From: Westiellopsis prolifica IICB1
Lineage (GTDB): Bacteria > Cyanobacteriota > Cyanobacteriia > Cyanobacteriales > Nostocaceae
Length of the DNA stretch: 64,000 nt
Direction of reading: 5' to 3'
Assembly (NCBI RefSeq): GCF_004323185.1
Contig: NZ_NAPS01000001.1
Location: 933,803-997,802, forward strand
In this document: one piece after another, positions 33,112-42,900 of the stretch
Layout of the letters: every line of letters begins with the position of its first letter
How positions within the stretch are numbered: position 1 is the first letter of the stretch
Made by a program: the position numbers and the translations under genes
Notes under the pieces: generated by a model
Database searches by the model: none
Seen by the model: the letters and a program-made list of their open reading frames with translations, nothing else
Told to the model about the DNA's origin: nothing

Positions 33112-35967
33112 ATGTCTGTGTTTAAAAAGTTGCATAGATATCGTTTTTCAATAATTGTGTTAACTCTCTGGTTAATTGCGGTTTTGCTACTCAGTGATGG
33201 ATCAGCGATCAGTCACACTAACGCAATTTCTAGTATAGTAGAAATACACAGAGAAAAAGAATTAAATAAAACAAGCAAAACTTACGTGACAGAAAATGTT
33301 TACCAGACAGTACTGGAAAATGGTCTGATTGTGCTGACCAAGGAAGTTCATTCAGCACCAGTAGTGTCAGTACAAGTATGGTATGAAGTTGGCTCTCGCA
33401 ATGAGCAAGCAGGTGTAAATGGTATCGCCCACCAATTAGAACACATGATGTTCAAAGGCACAAAAGACCGTCCGGTTCAATTTGGACGTTTGTTTAGTGC
33501 TTTAGGTAGCGACTCCAATGCTTTCACTAGTTATGATCAGACTGCATACTATGGCACAGCAGAACGTGATAAGCTCAACGCTCTACTGATGCTAGAAGCA
33601 GACAGAATGCAAAATGCTCTGATTGATGCAGAAAAATTAGCAAGTGAAAAGCGGGTGGTAATTTCTGAGTTACAAGGTTACGAAAATAGCCCAGAGTATC
33701 GCCTCAACCGTGCAGTGTTACAAAAAGTATTTCCTGAACATCCTTATGGCCTACCTGTGGGTGGTACTAAAGCTGATGTTGAGAAATTTCAAGTTCAACA
33801 GGTACAGGAATACTACCGTAAATTCTACAGACCTGACAATGCTGTTTTGGTAATTGTTGGTGATTTTGATACAGCTAAAACTCTCAAAGTTGTTAAAGAT
33901 GTATTTGGAAAAATCCAGAAAAGTCAAGAATCAAGTGTCAAGAGTAGAGACGCGATTAATCGCGTCTCTACTAGCGTCAAAAGTCAAGAAGCGATAGTCA
34001 ACAGTCAAAAAGTTTTCCAATCCCCCATAGTCTTGCGCGAACCGGGAGCAAATGCATTATTACATGCAATATATCCTTTACCAGATGCAAATCACCCTGA
34101 TATCCCAGCATTAGATGTGATGGATTATATCTTGACAGAGGGACGGAATTCTCGCTTAGATCAAGCATTGGTAGAATCTGGGATGGCCACTGATGTCACA
34201 GGTTCCATTGTCAGTTTGCGGGAAGCTGGTTGGTATGAATTATCTGTGACTGCTACACCTGGTGAAAACTTGACAAAAATTGATGCTGTCATGCAAAAGG
34301 CGATCGCCACTCTGGCTTCACAGCAAGCAAAAATAGAAGAGGTGAATCGCGCCAAAGCGCAGTTAGAAGCTGCTGTAGTTTTGAATAACCGTGATATTAC
34401 TAGTCAAGCTATACAAATTGGTAACGATCAAACTACAGTTGGTGATTATCATTATACAGATCGCTATCTAGCAGCAGTCCGTCGGGTAACTGCTAAGGAT
34501 GTGCAACGTGTTGCAAATAAATACTTGAAACTAAAAGCACGCTCATTTGGCATTTTTGAACCAACCCAAATCCAGTCATCACAAAAGAGTGATGGAAAAT
34601 TACACTCCACACTCATAAATGAAAATTTCTCAGAAAATACATCTAAAGTGCCTACAGAGGTGATGAAATATTTACCACCTGTAGATCTGACTACACATTC
34701 CACTAACCTGACTTTACCAGAACAATTCAAATTATCTAATGGTATTGAGGTGTTGTTGTTACCAGACAACAGTACTCCGACAGTAACTTTAAGTGGCTAT
34801 ATTAAAGCTGGTAATGAATTTGATCAAGAAGATAAAGCTGGACTAGCATCTCTTGTGGCAGAGAACTTGATGAACGGGACTAAAACTAGAGATGTGTTGG
34901 CTATAGCTAAGACTTTAGATGAACGGGGCGCTAGTTTAGATTTTGAATCTTATCGTGAAGGAACAGAAATTCAAGGTAGCGCCTTGGCAGGAGACTTGCC
35001 TATTGTTCTAGATACTTTAGCAGATGTAATCAAAAATCCAACTTTTCCAGCTAAAGAATTAGAACTGACTCGACAACAAGCTTTAACTGATCTGAAGGAA
35101 GAATTAGACGACCCCACAGAAGTTGCGAAAAGAGCATTTGTGCAATCTGTGTATCCAAAAACTCATCCACTGCACAAATTTGCGACAGCAAAAACTTTGC
35201 AGCGCATTCGCCGACAAGATTTAATTGCTTTTAAAACAAAGCATTACCGTCCAGATACAACAGTGCTAACACTGGTAGGAGATTTTGATCCTAAGAATGT
35301 GCGATCGCTCATTGAAGCTGAATTCGGTAACTGGGAAGTTAGCGGTCAAGCCCCAAAAATCGAATATCCTGTGGTATCAATACCAAACAGAATTGTGCGT
35401 CTAAATCCGGTATTACCAGGTAAAACCCAAGCTGTTACTTATATGGGTAATACGGGAATTAACCGCAAAGACCAGCGATATTACGCAGCTTTGGTGTTAA
35501 ATCAAATATTGGGCGGTGATACTTTATCTAGTAGACTAGGGGCAGAAATACGCGATCGCCAAGGTCTAACTTACGGAATTTATAGCACCTTCCAAGTTGG
35601 CAAAAACATTGGTATATTTTTGATTGAAATGCAAACAGCACCGGAAGATACCATTCGTGCGATCAACAGTACCCGCCGACTACTAAAAGAAATTCATCAG
35701 CAAGGTGTTACCTCTGAGGAATTAGAAACAGCAAAGCGCACCTTGATCAGTAACTACAATGTTTCTCTTGCCAACCCAGACGAATTGTCATACAAAATTT
35801 TGATGAACCAGGTGTACGGATTGGATAAGCAAGAATTGCACTCTTTTGTAAGTAAAATCGCATCAGTCACCCTTGAGCAAGTCAATCAAGCAAGTCGTGA
35901 GCTACTCCATCCAGATAAAATTGTAGTTGTGACTGCTGGACCAACGGTAGTAGCAGAGAGTCGTTAG
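33112..35967 (+). CDS. M16-family zinc peptidase with two M16 units
   Basis: A 951-residue protein of the pitrilysin/processing-peptidase family. A signal anchor lies at about residues 12-32. The first unit has the inverted zinc motif HQLEH (HxxEH) in NGIAHQLEHMMFKGT (about residues 105-119), with the downstream Glu in EKRVVISELQGYENS. The second unit, from about 540 (FKLSNGIEVLLLPDN), lacks the HxxEH motif, as usual for the inactive half. It is likely a periplasmic or membrane-attached peptidase. Residues around 265-300 are an odd linker made from a palindromic repeat and AAGTCAA units. Confidence 0.92.
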   Translation: MSVFKKLHRYRFSIIVLTLWLIAVLLLSDGSAISHTNAISSIVEIHREKELNKTSKTYVTENVYQTVLENGLIVLTKEVHSAPVVSVQVWYEVGSRNEQAGVNGIAHQLEHMMFKGTKDRPVQFGRLFSALGSDSNAFTSYDQTAYYGTAERDKLNALLMLEADRMQNALIDAEKLASEKRVVISELQGYENSPEYRLNRAVLQKVFPEHPYGLPVGGTKADVEKFQVQQVQEYYRKFYRPDNAVLVIVGDFDTAKTLKVVKDVFGKIQKSQESSVKSRDAINRVSTSVKSQEAIVNSQKVFQSPIVLREPGANALLHAIYPLPDANHPDIPALDVMDYILTEGRNSRLDQALVESGMATDVTGSIVSLREAGWYELSVTATPGENLTKIDAVMQKAIATLASQQAKIEEVNRAKAQLEAAVVLNNRDITSQAIQIGNDQTTVGDYHYTDRYLAAVRRVTAKDVQRVANKYLKLKARSFGIFEPTQIQSSQKSDGKLHSTLINENFSENTSKVPTEVMKYLPPVDLTTHSTNLTLPEQFKLSNGIEVLLLPDNSTPTVTLSGYIKAGNEFDQEDKAGLASLVAENLMNGTKTRDVLAIAKTLDERGASLDFESYREGTEIQGSALAGDLPIVLDTLADVIKNPTFPAKELELTRQQALTDLKEELDDPTEVAKRAFVQSVYPKTHPLHKFATAKTLQRIRRQDLIAFKTKHYRPDTTVLTLVGDFDPKNVRSLIEAEFGNWEVSGQAPKIEYPVVSIPNRIVRLNPVLPGKTQAVTYMGNTGINRKDQRYYAALVLNQILGGDTLSSRLGAEIRDRQGLTYGIYSTFQVGKNIGIFLIEMQTAPEDTIRAINSTRRLLKEIHQQGVTSEELETAKRTLISNYNVSLANPDELSYKILMNQVYGLDKQELHSFVSKIASVTLEQVNQASRELLHPDKIVVVTAGPTVVAESR
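33925..34020. repeat. In-frame palindrome and AAGTCAA units inside the M16 gene
   Basis: A perfect 28-base palindrome (arm GTAGAGACGCGATT, 33944-33971) is flanked by AAGTCAAGAA/AAAAGTCA units. It is read as RDAINRVST within a Ser/Gln/Lys-rich linker without breaking the frame. Sister palindromes stand in intergenic DNA at 37918-37945 and 60594-60615. Confidence 0.92.
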
Positions 35968-36012
35968 TCATTGGTCATGGTTGATTAGTTTATCTCCCTG
36001 TTAAGAGTTTCC

Positions 36013-36052
36013 TATCCACTGACAAATAACAAATAACAAATAACAAAAGACA
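36013..36052. repeat. AACAAAT heptamer array
   Basis: Four to five units of AACAAAT/GACAAAT end next to the start codon of the cupredoxin gene. Confidence 0.85.
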
Positions 36053-36053
36053 A

Positions 36054-36521
36054 ATGAAAAAATTCCTAGAAGTGTTACAACCTATAGGCCTTGTAATATT
36101 AATTCTCCTAAGTTTCACAATCTTCATTGCTACTCCAGTGGAAGCAGCAAGCTTATCTGGAGATTTACTGAAGCAGCCGCCTACAGAAATTACGGTTAGC
36201 CTCGGTAATTTTACCAATGAACTGAAGTATGAGCCAAATCATCTAGAATTTTTGGCAGGTAAACGATACAAACTTAAGTTGATCAATCCTAGCAATCAAA
36301 AGCATTACTTTACTGCCAAGGATTTTGCTGATGGAATTTGGACACAAAAAGTCGAAGCTGGCAAAGTAGAAGTGAAAGGGGCCATTCATGAAATAGAACT
36401 CAAACCAGGTGCTGAAGCTGAGTGGGTATTTGTACCACTTAAGCCTGGTAAGTATGGCTTACATTGTCCAATCCCAGGACATACTGAAGCTGGGATGACA
36501 GGAGATATTGTAATTCAGTAA
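36054..36521 (+). CDS. Secreted cupredoxin-domain protein
   Basis: A 155-residue protein with an N-terminal signal (basic MKKFLEVLQPIG, hydrophobic ILILLSFTIFIA, a likely cleavage near VEAAS). The rest is a cupredoxin fold. The candidate type-1 copper ligands are the His of QKHYFTAKDF and the Cys, His and Met of LHCPIPGHTEAGMTG. It is larger and more divergent than plastocyanin. It could be an electron carrier or copper chaperone in the periplasm or thylakoid lumen; the partner is unknown. The M16 peptidase gene lies 86 bases upstream. Confidence 0.82.
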   Translation: MKKFLEVLQPIGLVILILLSFTIFIATPVEAASLSGDLLKQPPTEITVSLGNFTNELKYEPNHLEFLAGKRYKLKLINPSNQKHYFTAKDFADGIWTQKVEAGKVEVKGAIHEIELKPGAEAEWVFVPLKPGKYGLHCPIPGHTEAGMTGDIVIQ

Positions 36522-36598
36522 ACAGTAAACAGTTATCAGTTATTACTGGAGAAAGCAGTCCCAATCAAAAAACTTCACTACAAAGCATAAAAATATAA

Positions 36599-36640
36599 CT
36601 TCTCCTACACCCCCACACCCTTACACCCCTACACCGATTT
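36599..36640. repeat. CTACACC-type heptamer run
   Basis: Units of CTACACC/TTACACC follow the cupredoxin gene. A similar run is at 28113-28143 downstream of the hydroxylase gene. Confidence 0.75.
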
Positions 36641-36805
36641 TTAAATCAGAAGGTAAAAATACGTTAATTTAAATATAGATATTATTTTTCAACTAACCTC
36701 AGCCGCTCGTACAGTAGTTACTAGTTGTTTCAAACAATAAACAGCGAACAACTAACAACTAAAAACGAAAAAAGCAGCAAGGCGCAAATAACTACTGAAT
36801 TCCCC

Positions 36806-37633
36806 ATGAACATTCTAAGTAACCTGCTTTCTCAACCAACTCAAAATAGCCGTCCTAAAAGACAACGCAGAGGTATTGAAATTAAGTCGCCACGTGAAAT
36901 TGAAATTATGCGGCAATCAGCTAAAATTGTGGCAACTGTATTGAAAGAAATTTCTGAGTTGGTACAGCCAGGAATGACCACTGCTGACTTAGATGCTTAT
37001 GCGGAAAAACGCATTCGAGAAATGGGTGCTACACCTAGCTTTAAAGGCTATCATGGTTTTCCTGGTTCTATTTGCTCCAGTATCAATAATGAAGTTGTGC
37101 ATGGTATTCCCAATAAAAAGAAAGTTATTCGGGCTGGAGATGTTTTAAAAGTAGATACAGGAGCTTATTACGAAGGTTTTCATGGTGACTCTTGTATCAC
37201 CATTGCTGTAGGTGAAGTTACTTCAGAAGCTGCGAGATTGATTCGTGTCGCCGAAGAAGCACTTTATAAAGGTATTGAACAGGTAAAAGCCGGAAATTAC
37301 CTGATGGATATTGCAGGTGCAATTGAAGATCATGTCAAAGCTAACAAATTAACCGTAGTTGAAGACTTTACTGGGCATGGTGTCGGTCGTAACCTCCATG
37401 AAGAACCATCTGTATTCAACTTCCGTACTCACGATATGCCCAATGTTAAGCTACGTGCAGGAATGACGTTAGCAATTGAGCCAATTTTAAATGCTGGTTC
37501 TAAGTATACACGGATACTAGCAGACCGATGGACAGCTGTGACTGTAGATAATGCTCTGTCGGCTCAATTTGAGCATACTGTGTTGGTGACGGAAACAGGC
37601 TACGAAATTTTGACTGATCGCTCTCTGGTGTAA
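36806..37633 (+). CDS. map: Methionine aminopeptidase, type I
   Basis: A 275-residue metallopeptidase that removes the initiator Met. Metal ligands are visible as the two Asp of [16 protein letters not shown], the His of [12 protein letters not shown], the Glu of LAIEPIL and the Glu of [11 protein letters not shown] short N-terminal extension ([23 protein letters not shown]) precedes the catalytic domain, which starts at [19 protein letters not shown]. The frame stays open 27 codons further upstream in repeat-like sequence, so ATG 36806 is chosen. A terminator hairpin follows. Confidence 0.95.
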   Translation: MNILSNLLSQPTQNSRPKRQRRGIEIKSPREIEIMRQSAKIVATVLKEISELVQPGMTTADLDAYAEKRIREMGATPSFKGYHGFPGSICSSINNEVVHGIPNKKKVIRAGDVLKVDTGAYYEGFHGDSCITIAVGEVTSEAARLIRVAEEALYKGIEQVKAGNYLMDIAGAIEDHVKANKLTVVEDFTGHGVGRNLHEEPSVFNFRTHDMPNVKLRAGMTLAIEPILNAGSKYTRILADRWTAVTVDNALSAQFEHTVLVTETGYEILTDRSLV

Positions 37634-38075
37634 TTGTTACTTTAGCACTTCAAATTAGTAAGTATTATCAAAAGAGGCAGAGTTTTATATCAAAAACTTG
37701 CCTCTTCTAATATTTAGAGGGATGTTCCAGAGTTTTGCAGCTTTTGACAGTGAGGATTGATACAGTACTCATCGGAAACTACAAAATTTGTGCAACCTTA
37801 AATATACTGCATTTATTAGCTGTAAATACTACATATTATTAAAGCAACTACTGGTGGTATGCGATCGCATTCATACACTCACCATAGGCGTTACTGAATC
37901 ACGGTATGAATCCAGATGTAGAGACGCGATATATCGCGTCTCTACAATGGTTTTGGCATTACGCAAAATAATTTTCATACATGAAATCAGCGATCGCGCT
38001 TTGCCAGCATGTACAATTATGCATACAAGCGATCGCTCAAATAAGATTTTAATAATATATTAGGTAAGAATTTGG
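37634..38075. other. Intergenic region with palindromes, no gene
   Basis: Besides the map terminator, this region carries a perfect 28-base palindrome at 37918-37945 (arm GTAGAGACGCGATA) and several HIP1-like GCGATCGC sites. A 91-codon frame across it is repeat-derived. Confidence 0.75.
37672..37706 (+). terminator. map terminator hairpin
   Basis: AAGAGGCA pairs with TGCCTCTT and the stem extends through AGTTTT/AAAACT with a six-base loop. It lies 39 bases after the map stop. Confidence 0.7.
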
Positions 38076-39206
38076 CTACGTGTTAACATCTACTAACCGC
38101 GATGTTTGCAATCTATCCATCCACTTTTCTAAATAAACTCGATTAAGTTCTTGTTCTTTTGGATCTTGAGTATCCGCAGGGTAAGGCATTAATCCTAAAA
38201 TAGCTGCACTAGTAACACAGAACATCGACTTTTGGAAAGTCTGACAAATTTGTACTCGCAAATCATCTTCTCCCCGACGACTGCGGCGATAAATTTCATG
38301 TAGATATTCTGGGAGAAAATGACGCATATCTTGCATTAATAATGTGGGAGGAATACCCGCACCGCCAATTGGTAACGGGTCAGCATACAAAGCACCGTAC
38401 TGAAATCTCGCTTGGTCTGGTGGAATTTGATATGCTTGGGCATTGTAGGAAACTGTACCAGGAAAAGGTGTTCCTCTAAAGAAAACCGCTTCTACATAAG
38501 GAATTGCTGTATCTGCCAAGAAAGTTAAGCCAAGACTAGCAGGAAGAAGATCATAGACTTTATCTTTAATTTTGACAGAGTAGGTAATCGGCTTATTTGC
38601 AGCTTCTACTAAACCGAGTTTGATGTGGTCTACAACTTGGGGAATTGATTTAATTTTGCCTTGATCATAGAGGTCTGATAAGCTGAGAAAAATATCAGCC
38701 ATCACACGCCAAAATTGACCTAAGCCACTGTAATAAGAACTAACACGCAACTGTTCAATTAAAAAATCGGGGAAAAGTTGATTAATTCCCAGCATTATAG
38801 GATTATTTTTAAATTTAGCTGCAATCACAGCTTTAGCTCTTTGTCGAAAATCCTTGGTGTCTAAATATTGATCTAGTCCACCGCCACCATGCCAAAACAT
38901 GGCTTTCATGCAATACTCAGCATACTCAAAATTAATGCGATCATGCCACCAGTGACGCAGTAATTTCTGGAAAGTAATTTCGCCATTAAAATATTTGAAA
39001 AAAGGGAAAAAAACTAAAAATTGATTTTCGGCAATATAGATAAGATTTTTGGAATAAGCATCTAAAACAACGCCGTAGCTTTTCAGGATACCAACTACTT
39101 CTAATACATTTTCTGGGCAGTCGCGAAGTAATGCTTCGCCAGTTTGCAACTTTTTAATATATTCCGCTAATGGATGGTGAGCAGGGTTTTTTTTAGTAGT
39201 TACCAT
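38076..39206 (-). CDS. cupB: CO2 hydration protein (ChpX/CupB type)
   Basis: A 376-residue protein of the ChpXY family, unique to cyanobacterial NDH-1 complexes that take up CO2. These proteins are thought to carry a carbonic-anhydrase-like site that hydrates CO2 at the thylakoid membrane, driven by NDH-1 proton pumping. Recognisable segments are LEVVGILKSYGVVLDAYSKN, FLVFFPFFKYFNGE, LRHWWHDRINFEYAEYCMKAMFWHGGGG and GTPFPGTVSYNAQAYQIPP. The His/Cys/Glu-rich RHWWHDRINFEYAEYC stretch is a likely metal region. The length fits CupB (constitutive system) better than the longer CupA. It is the last gene of the ndhF-ndhD-chp set. Confidence 0.85.
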   Translation of the reverse strand: MVTTKKNPAHHPLAEYIKKLQTGEALLRDCPENVLEVVGILKSYGVVLDAYSKNLIYIAENQFLVFFPFFKYFNGEITFQKLLRHWWHDRINFEYAEYCMKAMFWHGGGGLDQYLDTKDFRQRAKAVIAAKFKNNPIMLGINQLFPDFLIEQLRVSSYYSGLGQFWRVMADIFLSLSDLYDQGKIKSIPQVVDHIKLGLVEAANKPITYSVKIKDKVYDLLPASLGLTFLADTAIPYVEAVFFRGTPFPGTVSYNAQAYQIPPDQARFQYGALYADPLPIGGAGIPPTLLMQDMRHFLPEYLHEIYRRSRRGEDDLRVQICQTFQKSMFCVTSAAILGLMPYPADTQDPKEQELNRVYLEKWMDRLQTSRLVDVNT

Positions 39207-39222
39207 TGCATTTCTCCTGAAA

Positions 39223-39396
39223 AAAGGGATCGGGGAAAGGGGATTGGGGATTGGGGGATGGGGATTGGGGATTGGGGATTGGGGATTGGGGATTGGGGGT
39301 TGGTTATTCTACACGTCTCCCTGCTCCCTTGTCTGTCTTGTCCCCCTTCTCCCCTGTGTCCTCCCTGTCCCCGATCCCTGATCCCTAATCCCTTAT
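39223..39396. repeat. GGGATTG array with opposed CCTGATC arm
   Basis: About nine GGGATTG units (39225-39302) and opposed GATCCCTGATCCCTAATCCC units (39373-39392) fill the gap between ndhD and the CO2 hydration gene. They could form a large stem in the operon transcript. Confidence 0.88.
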
Positions 39397-40881
39397 TCCT
39401 TGGACTGAAACATCAGCGACAACACTTTGAGTATTAGCTATTGCTGTTGTTGTTGCTTCACTCCAACGGGTTAACCAAGCAGGTTGAATACCTAGAATGA
39501 CGATCAAGACGGCTAGAATGATTGCTGGAGTGCGATCGCTCCAATAAACTCGTGGTAGGTTTGTTACTTGTGCTGATAAGCGACCAAAAAATGCCCGGTT
39601 GGTGAGAAGTAGGAAGTAAACAGCAGTTAACCCTGTACCAATCATGGATAACAAAGTTTGCACCGGAAAAACGGCAAAACTAGCCCGAAAAACGACGAAT
39701 TCCGCAATAAATCCGACCATTCCGGGAATACCAGCGCTTGCCATGACTCCAAGCACTATCAAACTACCAATAACAGGCATACCTCGTTCTGGGTTCAACA
39801 GTCCGCGCAGCACATCCAAATCACGGCTACCTGCTTTTTTATACACGACTCCCACTAATAAAAACAGTAGTGCAGAGATTAAACCGTGGCTAATCATTTG
39901 CATCACAGTTCCTAAGATGCTTAATGGGGTAGCTGCTGCTGCTGCTAGGAGTATGTAACCCATGTGTCCAATAGAACTGTATGCTACCATTTTTTTCATG
40001 TCTTTTTGGGCGATCGCACAGGATGCACCGTAAAGCACGCTAATCACTGCCCAAGTTGCCAAAACGGGAGCTAGATATCTCCAAGCATCTGGTAACAAGA
40101 ACATACCAAAGCGCAGTAAACCGTAAGTTCCCAACTTCAACAATACTCCAGCCAACAGGACTGAAATTGGTGTGGAAGCTTCTACGTGAGCATCTGGCAA
40201 CCAAGTATGAAAAGGAACCAAGGGAATCTTGATGCCAAAACCAACCAAAATTCCTGCCAACAGCAAAATTTGTGTTGCTAAAGGTAAGCCTTTGCTGTTT
40301 AAACTTTCTAGAGCAAAGCTAGGTGAACCACTCAGCCACACTAAACCAAGGAAACTTGCCAAAATTAAAATGCCAGAAAAAGCGGTATAAATCAAAAATT
40401 TAGTCGCTGCATAACCGCGTCTTTGACCACCCCAAATGGCAATTAGTAGATAAAGTGGGATGAGTTCTAGCTCGTAAAACAGGAAGAATAGTAGTAAATC
40501 CTGGGCGAGAAATGCTCCAGTGACACCCGCGCTCAACAGCAAAAGTAAAGAATAATAAAATCGCGGGCGTTGTATATCTTCGTCTGTACTGTAAACGGCA
40601 ATGCAAGTTAAAAGTCCATTCAACAGTAGCAAAGGCAAAGATAAACCATCTATACCGAGGTGATAATTCAGACCTAAAGCATCTATCCAAGGTAAGAATT
40701 CAGTAAATTGTTGGCTAACGATGGTTGGGTTAAACTTAACTGCTAAGATAACTATCCACACAAAAGCCAAACTGGCAAATACTAATGTGATGCTACGAGA
40801 TAGTTTTCCATTGATGCCAACAGGCAAGAAACCTATTAAAGCTGCACCCAATAATGGCAGCAAAATTAAAGCACTGAGCAT
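39385..40881 (-). CDS. ndhD4: NDH-1 subunit NdhD, CO2-uptake type (NdhD4-like)
   Basis: A 498-residue antiporter-like membrane subunit of NADH dehydrogenase-like complex 1. About 14 membrane helices can be traced. Conserved proton-path segments include FFLFYELELIPLYLLIAIWGG (the Glu of helix 5), IKIPLVPFHTWLPDAHVEASTPISVLLAGVLLKLGTYG and SSIGHMGYI. The pairing with ndhF and a CO2 hydration gene marks it as one of the CO2-uptake paralogues rather than the respiratory NdhD1. Assignment to D4 over D3 rests on the neighbour chp length. The C-terminus is short and repeat-flanked. Confidence 0.85.
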   Translation of the reverse strand: MLSALILLPLLGAALIGFLPVGINGKLSRSITLVFASLAFVWIVILAVKFNPTIVSQQFTEFLPWIDALGLNYHLGIDGLSLPLLLLNGLLTCIAVYSTDEDIQRPRFYYSLLLLLSAGVTGAFLAQDLLLFFLFYELELIPLYLLIAIWGGQRRGYAATKFLIYTAFSGILILASFLGLVWLSGSPSFALESLNSKGLPLATQILLLAGILVGFGIKIPLVPFHTWLPDAHVEASTPISVLLAGVLLKLGTYGLLRFGMFLLPDAWRYLAPVLATWAVISVLYGASCAIAQKDMKKMVAYSSIGHMGYILLAAAAATPLSILGTVMQMISHGLISALLFLLVGVVYKKAGSRDLDVLRGLLNPERGMPVIGSLIVLGVMASAGIPGMVGFIAEFVVFRASFAVFPVQTLLSMIGTGLTAVYFLLLTNRAFFGRLSAQVTNLPRVYWSDRTPAIILAVLIVILGIQPAWLTRWSEATTTAIANTQSVVADVSVQGIRD

Positions 40882-40891
40882 AGACGATAAA

Positions 40892-41043
40892 TGGGGATTG
40901 GGAATTGGGGAGTGTGGGGAGTGTGGGGAGAGTGGGGAGAGTGGGGAGTGTGGGGTGTGCTTGGAGTGTGGGGAGAGTGGGTATAATTATTTAACAAGTC
41001 TCTTCCCTATCCCCTATCCCCTATCCCCTATCCCCTTATCCCC
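40892..41043. repeat. GGGGAGTGT nonamer array and CCTATCC array
   Basis: About nine units of GTGTGGGGA/GAGTGGGGA (40905-40981) and CCCCTAT heptamers (41007-41041) fill the ndhF-ndhD gap. The two are partly complementary. Confidence 0.88.
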
Positions 41044-42900
41044 CTAAAAAGGCAATTTCTCCAGCAAACCTAATGACCAGCTGATGAAGAAACCTAGTAT
41101 GCTGATGCCGACAAGGATAGTCAGTAGATATCCTTGTGATTGCCCGGAGATGCTATATTTCAAGCTTTGTCCACCGAAAATAGCTGCAAATCCTACCAAG
41201 TTAACTAGGCCGTCTACTATGTAGCGATCGCTCCAAGCGGAAATTTTAGAAAGTAGGGCTACTGCACCAACTACGGTAAATTTATAGATCCGGTCGATGT
41301 AGAAGTCATATCCCAGTAAATCTTGTACAAATCTCCAAGCTAATATTCTCGAACGTGACCAAGCTTTGTGGAGATACATTGTTGAGCCAATACCTACTCC
41401 TAATAGGGTAGAAAATACGAGCATTCCTACTACATACCAACTGATACTTTCCCAGGTTGGGAGCAGATACCACTGCTGCAACATCACGGGTAATAATAGG
41501 GTCATGATTGTCAGAGTTACCATTGGAAATGCCATTGGCCAAGGTGCTTCGGGGGCGCGACGGGTTTTTTGTTGTGGTTCTCCCCAAAATACCAACCGAA
41601 ATACTCGTGTTAAATTTAATGCCGTCAAACCATTCACAAGTACTAATATCCAAACTACCCAAGGGCTGATGATTGCCAAACCGTCAGCCCAGGACAACAT
41701 CGCCCAAAAGCTTCCCAAGGGTAACAAACTTACCATCCCCGCAGAACCAACTACAAAGGCGGTGGTAGTTGCTGGCATTCGTGACCATAAGCCGCCCATT
41801 TCGGTTAAATCTTGGCTGCTAGTAGTATAAATTACCGAACCAGTACTCATGAATAATAATGCTTTGGCGATCGCATGGGTAAACAGCAAAATCAGAGCCA
41901 CCCCTCCTTGCTGCAAGCCTACTGCTAGGAATACCAAGCCCATGTATGCACTGGTGGAGTGAGATAGGGCCCGTTTAATATCAGTTTGGGCGATCGATAC
42001 CAAAGACGCACCAACTGCCGTTACTGTACCAATAATGATCAGAGTGTTGAGAGCAAATGGTGATAAGGCTAAGATGGGTTGCAATTTATACAATATATAA
42101 GCACCACCAGCTACTACCATGGAATTTCGCATTACCGAAGCTGGGTTTGGCCCTTCCATTGCTTCATCTAACCACAAATGCAGTGGAAATTGAGCGCATT
42201 TACCAGCAGGTCCGGCAATCAAAGCCAATCCTAATAAACTTGAAGTTAAAGGGCTAAGTTGTGCTGTTTGCGCCCACTCATATAAATCAGAAAAATTCAA
42301 ACTACCTGCTTTGGTTGCTAGTGTGACTACTCCCATCAGCAATAACAAGTCTCCTACCCGTTTGGTTAAAAACGCATCTCGTGCCGCTGTAACTACCAAT
42401 GGTTGAGCATACCAAAATCCTACGAGCAGGTAGGTAGAAAGAGTCAGCATTTCTAGCAATGCATAGCTGAGAAACAGGGAATCACTGACTGCTAAACCGC
42501 TCAGAGCTGCTTCAAAAAAGCCCATTAAGGCAAAAAACCGAGCTAATGACCAGTCTTTTTCCATGTAACCCAAAGCGTAAATTTGCGCTAGTAAGCTTAA
42601 CCCTGCAATTAAAACTGTTGCTCCAACACTGACTGGTGAGATTTCCAAAGCAAAGGATATGTTTAAATCCGCAGCGCTAAACCAGGTTATGACAAAATTT
42701 TCTGGTTCTCCATTCCAAATATCCTTGAATACAACCAGGCTATGGATAAACGCCAAAAAAGTTGTCAATAAATTAAAATATGCTGCTGGCCTTGGCCCCG
42801 TACGGCGAACTATTCCCATTGCCCAAGGCAAGGTCAAAATTGCTCCTAATAAGCTATAAAATGGTATCCACCAAGTTGTTGAGAACAAAAACTCATTCAT
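41044..42900 (-). CDS. ndhF4: NDH-1 subunit NdhF, CO2-uptake type (NdhF4-like)
   Basis: A 618-residue membrane subunit with about 16 helices. Antiporter-core segments include SLFLSYALLEMLTLSTYLLVGFWYAQP, GPAGKCAQFPLHLWLDEAMEGPNPASVMRNSMVVAGGAYILYKLQP and IGTVTAVGASLVSIAQTDIKRALSHSTSAYMGLVFLAVG. A C-terminal lateral-helix region follows. It is first in the ndhF-ndhD-chp operon and divergent from the carboxysome operon. In cyanobacteria this trio forms the specialised arm of NDH-1 that converts CO2 to bicarbonate. The F4 rather than F3 label is tentative. Confidence 0.85.
   Translation of the reverse strand: MNEFLFSTTWWIPFYSLLGAILTLPWAMGIVRRTGPRPAAYFNLLTTFLAFIHSLVVFKDIWNGEPENFVITWFSAADLNISFALEISPVSVGATVLIAGLSLLAQIYALGYMEKDWSLARFFALMGFFEAALSGLAVSDSLFLSYALLEMLTLSTYLLVGFWYAQPLVVTAARDAFLTKRVGDLLLLMGVVTLATKAGSLNFSDLYEWAQTAQLSPLTSSLLGLALIAGPAGKCAQFPLHLWLDEAMEGPNPASVMRNSMVVAGGAYILYKLQPILALSPFALNTLIIIGTVTAVGASLVSIAQTDIKRALSHSTSAYMGLVFLAVGLQQGGVALILLFTHAIAKALLFMSTGSVIYTTSSQDLTEMGGLWSRMPATTTAFVVGSAGMVSLLPLGSFWAMLSWADGLAIISPWVVWILVLVNGLTALNLTRVFRLVFWGEPQQKTRRAPEAPWPMAFPMVTLTIMTLLLPVMLQQWYLLPTWESISWYVVGMLVFSTLLGVGIGSTMYLHKAWSRSRILAWRFVQDLLGYDFYIDRIYKFTVVGAVALLSKISAWSDRYIVDGLVNLVGFAAIFGGQSLKYSISGQSQGYLLTILVGISILGFFISWSLGLLEKLPF

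Noticed and set aside
37788..38063. 91-codon plus-strand frame containing RCRDAIYRVST
   Set aside because: The core is the translated 28-base palindrome, and the rest contains HIP1-like repeats.
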